A stretch of 64,000 nt of DNA from Hyphomonadaceae bacterium JAD_PAG50586_4 (GTDB taxonomy: Bacteria > Pseudomonadota > Alphaproteobacteria > Caulobacterales > Aquidulcibacteraceae). The stretch is from assembly GCA_023242925.1 (NCBI GenBank), contig CP096134.1, forward strand, positions 496,001 through 560,000, read 5' to 3'. Below the pieces are notes generated by a model. That model was not told where the DNA came from. It did no database searches and saw nothing but the letters and a program-made list of their open reading frames with translations. Shown here in pieces: positions 57,462 through 64,000 of the stretch (its first letter is position 1; every line of letters begins with the position of its first letter). Both the position numbers and the translations under genes were made by a program.

Positions 57462-58093
57462 GTCCACCCGCCAGAATTGCTCTGCAGCATCCCTAGCGCG
57501 GTCAGAAATGCATCGCTAGGGAGCAGCGCCTGCACCATAAGGCGCAGCGTGGCGATCGCTTGTTTGATCGGCAGCTTCTGCTCGTAGCGCAGACGTCGCC
57601 ACGCTTCGAAGCTCAGCGTCAGCTCGAGCGCGCCCACGCGTTCGGCCGGTGATGCAACACTCTGCGGCAGCGCCGCCAGCATCGTATCGCGCTGCAGCTT
57701 GGTCAGCTTCTTGTGCTCGCCCTGCAGAAATGGCGAGGCGAAGCGATGCGCGTCCGCCGCTGTCTTGATCGGCAGCATTTCCTCGAACATCCGCGCGCGC
57801 CGCTCGATCAATTCATCCACACGCTCGCGCCATGTCGCGCCTACGAAGGGCGCCGCAAATATGGGCGCCAGCCGCGAGGTCATCTCTGCGTGCATCTCGC
57901 GATAGACGCCTTCCATGTCGTCGAACAAACGGAACACTGTGCGCCGGCCAACGCCCGCAGCCTCCGCCACTTGCTCGGCGCTTGGCTTTGTTTCACCCGC
58001 GCGCACCAGCTCCAGCATCGCCAACGCAATGCGGCGGCGATTGTCATCGGCGCGCTTTCTACGCCCATCGATCTGCGGTTCGGCGGTGCTCAC
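57389..58093 (-). CDS. TetR-family transcriptional regulator
   Basis: About 234 residues. The HTH is at the N-terminus: RADDNRRRIALAMLELVRAG, QVAEAAGVGRRTVFRLFDD. The ligand domain follows to about residue 200. GTG 58093 (MSTAEPQ) starts beyond the upstream stop; an ATG at 58129 in the same frame is also open. The last 24 residues (WTWIRTISRR onward) overlap the dipeptidase gene and look unlike a TetR tail, so the true stop may have been lost. It likely controls the divergent operons around 59073. Confidence 0.82.
   Translation of the reverse strand: MSTAEPQIDGRRKRADDNRRRIALAMLELVRAGETKPSAEQVAEAAGVGRRTVFRLFDDMEGVYREMHAEMTSRLAPIFAAPFVGATWRERVDELIERRARMFEEMLPIKTAADAHRFASPFLQGEHKKLTKLQRDTMLAALPQSVASPAERVGALELTLSFEAWRRLRYEQKLPIKQAIATLRLMVQALLPSDAFLTALGMLQSNSGGWTWIRTISRRDAPFWRPAHLAARSG
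57491..57521. repeat. 8-bp inverted repeat at the end of tetR
   Basis: CCCTAGCG and CGCTAGGG are perfect complements separated by 15 bases, 30 bases before the dipeptidase start and inside the last codons of tetR. It may be an operator or attenuator, or chance. Confidence 0.35.
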
Positions 58094-58103
58094 GATTTGG
58101 AAT

Positions 58104-59009
58104 CTAGCGTGTGCGCTTGATAAAGGCATCGATCAGCTCAGCGATCGCGTCGGGTTGATCTTCCTGCAGGAAATGCCCGCCATTCTGGATCGTCGTGTGC
58201 GCCTGGCCCTTGGCGCCGGGAATGCGCTCTTGCAAGCGCGCGTCGCCGCCGCGTGTGATCGGATCTTGATCGCTGAACGCGGTGAGGAACGGCTTCTTGA
58301 AATCCTCAAGCACTTTCCACGCCGCCAAATTCTCCGGCACCGACGCCATGTCCGGCTTCACCGGCACGAGCGCCGGGAATTGCCGCGCGCCTGCCTTATA
58401 GCTCTCGTCCGGATAGGGCGCCTCATACGCATCCTGCTCGGCTTGGCTCAGTTCGCGGACCGTGCCGCCATTGACGATCATCGGCGTCGGAAACACCGGC
58501 ACGCTCTGACTAAATTGCAGCCACGCTTCGAATGCAGGCGTGGCCCCGGCGCCCGCCGGCAGAAACGTATTCGCCGCAACCACGCGCGCAAATCGCTCCG
58601 GCATCGCCGCCACCAAGCGCAGACCGATCAGTCCGCCCCAGTCCTGGCAAAACAAGGTGATGTCGCGCAGCTCGTTGGCGACAAGCCAATCGCTCATCCA
58701 TTTGACGTGCTGCTCGTAGGTGTAGTCCGCGCGCTCTGTCGGCTTATCTGAGCGGCCAAAGCCCACGAGATCGGGCGCCACCACGCGATGCCCCGCCGCC
58801 ACCAGCTTGGCGATGATCTTGCGATAGAGGAAGGACCAGGTCGGCTCGCCGTGCAACAGCAAAACCGGCGCTACATTGCGCGCGCCCTCATCGATCGTAG
58901 CGATCCGCAGCTTCACGCTCGAAGCGTCTGAAATCTCTGTGTAATGCGGCGCATAAGGGAAGTCCGGCAAATTGGCGAAGCGTTCGTCGGGCGTGCGCAG
59001 AACCTGCAT
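58104..59009 (-). CDS. Haloalkane dehalogenase (HLD-I type)
   Basis: A 301-residue alpha/beta hydrolase. [12 protein letters not shown] (H53-W58) and nucleophile D123 with halide-binding W124 in [10 protein letters not shown] match subfamily I dehalogenases (DhlA/DhmA). The acid is probably the second Asp of FSDQDPIT and the base His is in [11 protein letters not shown]. Such enzymes split C-halogen bonds to alcohols and are cytoplasmic. ATG 59009 is chosen because GGAGG (minus strand, 59015-59019) sits five bases before it; the ATG at 59021 overlaps that ribosome site. First gene of the leftward operon. Confidence 0.87.
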   Translation of the reverse strand: MQVLRTPDERFANLPDFPYAPHYTEISDASSVKLRIATIDEGARNVAPVLLLHGEPTWSFLYRKIIAKLVAAGHRVVAPDLVGFGRSDKPTERADYTYEQHVKWMSDWLVANELRDITLFCQDWGGLIGLRLVAAMPERFARVVAANTFLPAGAGATPAFEAWLQFSQSVPVFPTPMIVNGGTVRELSQAEQDAYEAPYPDESYKAGARQFPALVPVKPDMASVPENLAAWKVLEDFKKPFLTAFSDQDPITRGGDARLQERIPGAKGQAHTTIQNGGHFLQEDQPDAIAELIDAFIKRTR

Positions 59010-59065
59010 GTTTTCCTCCATACCGCTTTTGTATTGACCGCATCGCGGCGCGCGGCTTATATAGT

Positions 59066-59080
59066 GGCACTAAGAGTGCC
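59066..59080. promoter_or_regulatory. Perfect palindrome GGCACT-N3-AGTGCC, probable TetR operator
   Basis: A 15-bp palindrome in the 133-base gap between the divergent haloalkane dehalogenase and MBL-fold genes, beside a TATATA stretch that could be a -10 region. The tetR gene is second in the leftward operon. Confidence 0.7.
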
Positions 59081-59142
59081 GAAACAATGGCGCCGGCGTC
59101 AAGCGCGAATTCAACCGGCTGGCGTGCAGGAGAGGAAACCCC

Positions 59143-60228
59143 ATGAAATCCCGCACCGGGATCATCTGGCTCGTCGTGTTGGTGTTGTTGAGCGCCGGCG
59201 CGGCGGCTCTGTATTGGTTCAGAGCTGACATTGCCACAAACATCCTGCGCCGCGCCGCGGCCGCTGGAGTTGGCGCCTCACTCAAAGCCGAGCTCCCCGA
59301 CGGCTTGCACGCTGTGTTCTGCGGTACCGGCTCGCCGTTGCCCGATCGCAGCCGCGCCGGCCCGTGTTTTGCCGTGATCGCCGGTGAGCGCGTTTTCGTG
59401 TTCGACGCAGGCGAGGGCGCCGCCGAAACGCTGGCGCTGATGGGCCTGAACGCCGGCGACATTGAACGCGTCTTCCTCACGCACTTACACTCGGATCATT
59501 TCGACGGCCTAGCCGCGCTGGCGTTGCAGCATTGGGCCGGTGCGGCCGCGACCGAACCACTCGCGCTCGTCGGCCCGATCGGGACGTCACGCGTGGCAGG
59601 TGGTTTGAACGAAGCGTACACGATCGATAGCGGCTATCGCATGGCGCACCACGGCCCCGAGGTCGTGCCGGCAAGCGGCTTCGGCATGGCCGCCACCGAA
59701 TTCGCGATCCCTGAAGGCGCATCCGATCTCGTCGTCTATGATGCAGGTGGCGTGCGCATCATTGCGTTTCGCGCCGATCACGCGCCCGTCGACAACGCCT
59801 TCGGCTATCGCATCGAGTATGCGGGTCGTTCCATCGTCGTCAGCGGCGACACTTCGCGCGCTGAATCCGTGGCTCAAGCCGCGCGCGGCGCGGATCTGCT
59901 CGTTCACGAAGCGATCTCCACCGAGCTTAACGCCATCATGCAGGACGCGGCGAACGCCAATAACCGCCAGAATGTCGGCACGATCTTCAATGACATCCTC
60001 GATTATCACACCAGCCCAGAGGATGCCGGCGCCGTCGCCACAGAAGCTGGCGTCGATGCACTCGCGCTTACGCACCTGCTGCCGCCGACGCCCATCCTCG
60101 GTCTCGATCAAGTCTTCGTTCGCGCGGCTCGCACGACTTATGCCGGCCCCGTCTGGGCGATGCGCGATGGCGACGTGATCTCGCTGCCGCGCGACGGCGG
60201 CATGGTCCGCTCACATCACATGCGTTGA
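59143..60228 (+). CDS. MBL-fold metallo-hydrolase with N-terminal membrane anchor
   Basis: A 361-residue protein. A hydrophobic segment (residues 7-26, IIWLVVLVLLSAGAAALYWF) anchors it in the inner membrane with the domain outside. The metallo-beta-lactamase fold shows FCGTGSPLPDRSRAGPC, FDAGEGA, the metal motif THLHSDHFDGLAAL, the Asp in VVSGDTSRAES and His in LTHLLPP. The HSDHFDGL form resembles RNase Z and arylsulfatase AtsA-type enzymes. First gene of the rightward operon, ten bases before the sulfatase. Confidence 0.87.
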   Translation: MKSRTGIIWLVVLVLLSAGAAALYWFRADIATNILRRAAAAGVGASLKAELPDGLHAVFCGTGSPLPDRSRAGPCFAVIAGERVFVFDAGEGAAETLALMGLNAGDIERVFLTHLHSDHFDGLAALALQHWAGAAATEPLALVGPIGTSRVAGGLNEAYTIDSGYRMAHHGPEVVPASGFGMAATEFAIPEGASDLVVYDAGGVRIIAFRADHAPVDNAFGYRIEYAGRSIVVSGDTSRAESVAQAARGADLLVHEAISTELNAIMQDAANANNRQNVGTIFNDILDYHTSPEDAGAVATEAGVDALALTHLLPPTPILGLDQVFVRAARTTYAGPVWAMRDGDVISLPRDGGMVRSHHMR

Positions 60229-60238
60229 GGAAGCATCT

Positions 60239-61879
60239 ATGAAACGGCTCGCGATCGTTCTCGGTATCCTCGTCGCGCTTGGTGGGGGCGGCTACTTCCT
60301 TTTCAAGCAATACGCCTATTATCTGCCGGGCCTCATCTCCAACATCCGCGATCCCATCGCGGACAACCAGCCTGTCACATGGGCGCAAGGCCCAACGACA
60401 GCGCCGGAAGGCGAGCGACCGCCGAACATCATCGTCATCGTCGCCGACGATCTTGGCTTCAACGATATCTCGCGCAATGGCGGCGTCGCCGGCGGCTTGG
60501 TGCATACGCCCAACATCGACGCGCTCGCCACGCAAGGCGTCAGCGTCGACATCGCCTACGCCGCCAACGCCACATGCTCGCCTTCGCGCGCCGCGATCAT
60601 GACCGGGCGCTATCCGTGGCGCTTCGGCTTTGAATTCACGTCCGCGCCGGTCGCATTCTCGCGCTACCTTTCGCACGGCGATGCCAATGCGTTGCGTCGC
60701 CCGATCTTCCACGAAGAGCGCGTGGCCGACGTGCCGCCGCTCGAAACTCTCGGTCTCCCGCCCAGCGAAACGACAATCGCCGAGCTGCTGCAAGGGCGTG
60801 GCTATCACACTATGCACATCGGCAAATGGCATTTGGGCGAGACTGCCCAAATGCGCCCCGAAGCGCAGGGCTTCGACGAAAGCCTCGGCTTCATGGCCGG
60901 CGCCGGCATGTTCTTGCCGCCAAACGATCCCAACGTCGTCAACGCCGAAGTCTCGTTCGATCCGATCGATCGCTTTCTGTGGGCGAACCTGCCTTACGCT
61001 GTGCAATGGAATGGCGGCCAGCGCTTCCGCCCGGAAGGCTACGTCACCGATTATTTCGCCGACCAAGCCGTCAGCGCTATCGAAGCGAACCGCAATCGGC
61101 CGTTCTTCATGTATCTCGCCTTCAACGCGCCGCACACGCCGCTGCAGGCCGCGCGCGAAGACTATGATGCGCTAAGCAACATCCCCGATCACACCGAGCG
61201 CGTCTATGGCGCGATGATCCGTGGGCTCGATCGCGGCGTCGGCGCCGTCATGCAAGCGCTGCGCGACAACGGCATCGACGACAACACGCTTGTGATCTTC
61301 ACCAGCGACAATGGCGGCGCCTGGTATGTCGGCATGCCAAACCTCAACCGCCCGTTCCGCGGTTGGAAGGCGACCTTCTTCGAAGGCGGAATTCGCACGC
61401 CGTTCTTCGCGCGCTGGCCTGGTCGCTTACCGGCAGGCACGGTTGTCGAAGGTCCGGCGACGCACATGGATATCTTCGCCACCGCCGCAGCGGCAGCCGG
61501 AGCGCCGATCGAACGCCCTGTCGACGGCATTGATCTGTTGCCGATGCTGCGCGGTGAGCACGGCGCGCCGCGTCACGAGGTGCTCTTCTGGCGCTCCGGC
61601 CCATATCGCGTCGTGCGCGCTGGTGATTGGAAGCTGCAAGTTTCCGAAACGCCCAACCGCGTCTGGCTCTTCAATCTGCGCACCGATCCCTACGAACAGC
61701 ACGATCTTTCCGCGCAAGAGCCGCGACGCGTCGCCGAGCTGCGCGCTTTGATCGAAGAGCACAACGCGAATTTGCCGCCACCGCTTTGGCCGGCGCTCCT
61801 CGAAGGCCCAGTGCGCATCGACGTGCCGCTCAACGCGCCTTGGACTGAAGAACAGGAATACATCTATTGGTCGAACTGA
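60239..61879 (+). CDS. Formylglycine-dependent sulfatase
   Basis: A 546-residue alkaline-phosphatase-superfamily enzyme. N-terminal hydrophobic segment (5-21) for export. Metal-binding D70-D71 in IVADDLGFND, the formylglycine motif C113 in TCSPSRAAIMTGRYPWR, then HIGKWHLGE, FVFTSDNGG-type IFTSDNGGAW and PFRGWKATFFEGGIRTPF. It hydrolyses sulfate esters in the periplasm once C113 is oxidised, probably by the FGE lipoprotein at 53568. The 3' end overlaps the next gene by 13 bases. Confidence 0.94.
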   Translation: MKRLAIVLGILVALGGGGYFLFKQYAYYLPGLISNIRDPIADNQPVTWAQGPTTAPEGERPPNIIVIVADDLGFNDISRNGGVAGGLVHTPNIDALATQGVSVDIAYAANATCSPSRAAIMTGRYPWRFGFEFTSAPVAFSRYLSHGDANALRRPIFHEERVADVPPLETLGLPPSETTIAELLQGRGYHTMHIGKWHLGETAQMRPEAQGFDESLGFMAGAGMFLPPNDPNVVNAEVSFDPIDRFLWANLPYAVQWNGGQRFRPEGYVTDYFADQAVSAIEANRNRPFFMYLAFNAPHTPLQAAREDYDALSNIPDHTERVYGAMIRGLDRGVGAVMQALRDNGIDDNTLVIFTSDNGGAWYVGMPNLNRPFRGWKATFFEGGIRTPFFARWPGRLPAGTVVEGPATHMDIFATAAAAAGAPIERPVDGIDLLPMLRGEHGAPRHEVLFWRSGPYRVVRAGDWKLQVSETPNRVWLFNLRTDPYEQHDLSAQEPRRVAELRALIEEHNANLPPPLWPALLEGPVRIDVPLNAPWTEEQEYIYWSN

Positions 61880-62705
61880 TACTCGGCGTCGTCGCCGCAC
61901 TTGTTCTCGCGCTCGGCGTTATCTGGATCATCGGCGCGTGTGAGCCGGTATTCGGCATCAGAAGCGACGATCCCGCGTGGTTCGTGGCACTACGCGGCGC
62001 TCAAGCGCCGCGCTTGGCGCCCGGCGTGCAGGTGCGCTGGAGCGGGGCGGCGGATTTTCTGCTCATCGGCGGCAATGAACCTTATTGGAGCCGTTTCTAC
62101 ATTCTCGCCGGCGGCAAAGCCGATGAGACACCGATCGCGCTCGATGTCGTCGAAGATGTGTTCGTGGCGCGTATCTCTATGTTCGCGCCGCCAGCCTTTG
62201 CGCTCGGCATGCTACGCGCCATGTGCAAGCTCGGCATTCTCGGCAAACCCAAGGGCGATGTGATCCGCAGCATCGACGGTGTCGAATTCCGCAAGGACGT
62301 CATGCCGAACAACGAAAGCATCGCCGCCTTACTCACGCGCCCGCCGATCTATTCACCTACGATGGTGAACTTCCTCGCCTATCATCCGGAGGCAAAATAC
62401 ACCGACGGCCGCGCCAGCAGGGCGCCGCCGCCTATCGGCGCTACGGCACGGTTGCGATGAAAACCGTCTATCGCACCGGCGGCGCGCTCATCTTCTACGG
62501 CAAGGTACTGGAGATCGTGCGGCCTGCGAAAGCGGGGCCGTGCGTGGGCGTCTGGGATGAAGTCGCGGCGATGCGCTATCCCGATCCGCCCGCGATCCTC
62601 TCAATGGAAAACGTGCCCGAGTATCGCGCGGCGTTGCATCACCGCGACGCGGGCTTGGCGCGCACGATCGTGATCGCGACGCAGCCAATCCCGAGCGCAA
62701 CTTAG
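61867..62705 (+). CDS. DUF1330-type protein with N-terminal membrane segment (one frameshift near 62414)
   Basis: About 279 residues after repair. The N-terminus is hydrophobic (LILGVVAALVLALGVIWI, 4-21). The middle (about 40-150) is unassigned. The C-terminal ~110 residues fit DUF1330: MVNFLAYHPEAKY, AYRRYGTVA, GGALIFYGKVLEIV, WDEVAAMRYP and MENVPEYRAALHHRDAGLA. The frame is lost at about 62414: one C is missing from GCGCCAGC, after which AQQGAAAYRRYG follows. DUF1330 is a small alpha/beta ferredoxin-like fold of unknown role. It ends four bases into the convergent efflux gene. Confidence 0.75.
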
Positions 62706-64000
62706 ATCCCGCCGCCCAGCGCCTTGTAGAGCGTCACGAAATTCGTGGCGCGCTGCACGCGCGCGCTGACCAGCGCTTGCTGCGCGGTGTAAAGCTCGCG
62801 CTGCGCATCGAGCAGGCTCAGATAATTGTCTATGCCTTGGCGATAGCGCGCCTCGGACATGCGATACGTATCCGTCGCCGCTTCCGCCAGCGATTGGCGC
62901 GCATCGACCTGTTCATCGATCGTGCCATATTCCGCCAGCGCATCCGAGACCTCGCGGAACGCGATCTGGATCGATTGCTCATAGCGCGCCACCGCAATGT
63001 CGCGATCCGCATGGGCGACGTCAAGCTGGCCGCGACGCGCGCCGACATCGAACAACGGAATGGTCACGCGCGGGGTGAACGACCAGATGTCGCCGGCGCC
63101 ATTGAACAAATTCTCGAACGTGGAATCGATCTCGCCGCTCGAACCCGCAATCGACACGCTTGGGAAGAACGCTGCCCGCGCCGCGCCAATGTTCGCATTG
63201 GAGCCGCGTAGATTGTGTTCCGCCGCGCGAATGTCAGGCCGCGCCAACAGCACCTCGGAGGGGAGGCCAGGCGGCAGTGTTTCCAAGCCAAACGCCACCG
63301 CATCGATTGTCGTCGGCTTCAGCTCTTCCGGCACCGTGCCGCCCACGAGATACGCCAGCGCGTTCTCATCCTGCGCCACCAGCGTCGTATAGCGCGCCAC
63401 GTCAGCCCGCGCCGTCTCCACCGTCGTCTGCGCGCGACGCACGTCCAGCATGGACGCCGCACCCGCTTCAAAGCGGCGATTGGTCAGATCGAAGCTCTGG
63501 CGCTGCGCGTCCAGCGTTTCCTGCGCCAAGCGCAACAATTCGGAGTCGCCGGCATAGACGAAATAGAGCGACGCCACTTCGGAGATCAGGCTGATCTGGG
63601 CGCTGTTACGCGCATCCTCCGTGGCCAGATAGCTCTGCAGCGCCGCACGATTGAGGCTACGCACACGGCCGAAGAAATCCAGTTCAAACGCCGTCACGCC
63701 GACTGTCGCGGAATATTGCCGCGTCGTTTCGCCCGTGCCGCCCATCGAGATTGGCAGCTCTTGCGACGCTCCCGATACCGACCCATCCACGCTCGGCAGT
63801 AGTTCCGAGCGCTGGATGCGATGTGTCGCCCGCGCGCGCTCGATATTGAGCGCGGCGATACGCAGATCGCGGTTTTGCTCCAGCGCAAGTTCAATCACCT
63901 GACGCAATGTCGCGTCGGCATAGAAATCACGCCACGCCGGCAGCGCTGTGCTGGCATCGGCGACCGGCGCTTCATACGCTGGGCCTTGCGGCCAAGCTTC
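62702..64000 (-). CDS. Efflux outer-membrane factor (OprM/NodT family), N-terminus outside window
   Basis: The frame is open to the right edge, so the signal peptide and first residues are missing; 432 codons are visible. The OMF repeats show DLRIAALNIERARATHRIQRSELLPSVDG (split across residues about 45-75), AFELDFFGRVRSLNRAALQ, LARPDIRAAEHNLRGSNANIGAARAAFFP and VTIPLFDVGARRGQ, and the family ending YKALGGG. It forms the TolC-like exit channel of an RND pump; the pump genes should lie outside the window to the right. Confidence 0.93.
   Translation of the reverse strand, partial: EAWPQGPAYEAPVADASTALPAWRDFYADATLRQVIELALEQNRDLRIAALNIERARATHRIQRSELLPSVDGSVSGASQELPISMGGTGETTRQYSATVGVTAFELDFFGRVRSLNRAALQSYLATEDARNSAQISLISEVASLYFVYAGDSELLRLAQETLDAQRQSFDLTNRRFEAGAASMLDVRRAQTTVETARADVARYTTLVAQDENALAYLVGGTVPEELKPTTIDAVAFGLETLPPGLPSEVLLARPDIRAAEHNLRGSNANIGAARAAFFPSVSIAGSSGEIDSTFENLFNGAGDIWSFTPRVTIPLFDVGARRGQLDVAHADRDIAVARYEQSIQIAFREVSDALAEYGTIDEQVDARQSLAEAATDTYRMSEARYRQGIDNYLSLLDAQRELYTAQQALVSARVQRATNFVTLYKALGGGI

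Overview
The window is chromosomal DNA from a GC-rich alphaproteobacterium, most likely of the order Caulobacterales (Caulobacteraceae/Hyphomonadaceae-like). The evidence is the cell-cycle regulator CtrA with its Ala-Ala tail, the CtrA inhibitor SciP, the flagellar regulator FlbD, a Caulobacter-type fliF-fliG-fliH(flbE)-fliN-flbD-flhA operon, a Caulobacter-type mcp-cheX-cheY-cheA-cheW-cheR-cheB-cheY-cheD-cheU-cheY-cheE chemotaxis operon, GANTC sites in the ctrA promoter, and a Xanthomonas/Caulobacter-type TonB-dependent receptor. I see no tRNA, rRNA, insertion sequence, prophage or CRISPR array.

Layout. (1) 1-1206: the end of a ferredoxin-NADP reductase and a convergent Crp/Fnr regulator. (2) 1525-14000: a chemotaxis operon that opens with a globin-coupled receptor, an OprB-type porin and a membrane chemoreceptor, followed by the full excitation/adaptation set and three extra small proteins. 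(3) 14051-23307: an amidohydrolase, then a carbohydrate-use group (TonB-dependent receptor, GH43 glycosidase, pectate lyase) and a DUF885 hydrolase. (4) 23388-41783: a flagellar/cell-cycle supercluster: ctrA, divergent fliI-fliJ, a MinD/FlhG-like ATPase, the fliF operon read leftward, sciP, flgE-flgD-fliK read leftward and flgK-flgL read rightward from a shared intergenic region. (5) 41903-47214: mnmA, an alpha/beta hydrolase, a divergent MarR / thioesterase-thiolase unit around a perfect palindrome, and a DUF2332 gene. (6) 47272-54467: a 5-oxoprolinase operon with two membrane proteins (DUF969, DUF979), DUF2891 and a formylglycine-generating enzyme. (7) 54464-62705: two divergent operons around a perfect GGCACT/AGTGCC palindrome. 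Leftward run haloalkane dehalogenase, TetR, dipeptidase, BASS transporter and ornithine-cyclodeaminase-like protein; rightward run an MBL-fold hydrolase, a sulfatase and a DUF1330 protein. (8) 62702-64000: a partial efflux outer-membrane factor.

Regulatory logic. CtrA-type boxes (TTAA-N7-TTAA or one to two mismatches) lie before the chemotaxis operon, fliI, the FlhG-like gene, fliF and sciP. Sigma-54 promoters (GG/GC elements with exact spacing) face outward toward fliK-flgD-flgE and flgK-flgL. This fits the known hierarchy in which CtrA switches on early flagellar genes, SciP restrains CtrA, and FlbD/sigma-54 drives hook genes.

Important caveat. At least ten otherwise well-conserved genes (globin-MCP, porin, DUF885, FlhG-like, flhA, flbD, fliF, flgE, 5-oxoprolinase, DUF1330) each contain one single-base frameshift, mostly in short homopolymers. 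In each case the family sequence resumes at once in the next frame. They are spread over unrelated pathways, so I read them as consensus errors of the sequence rather than gene decay. Coordinates are given for the repaired genes.
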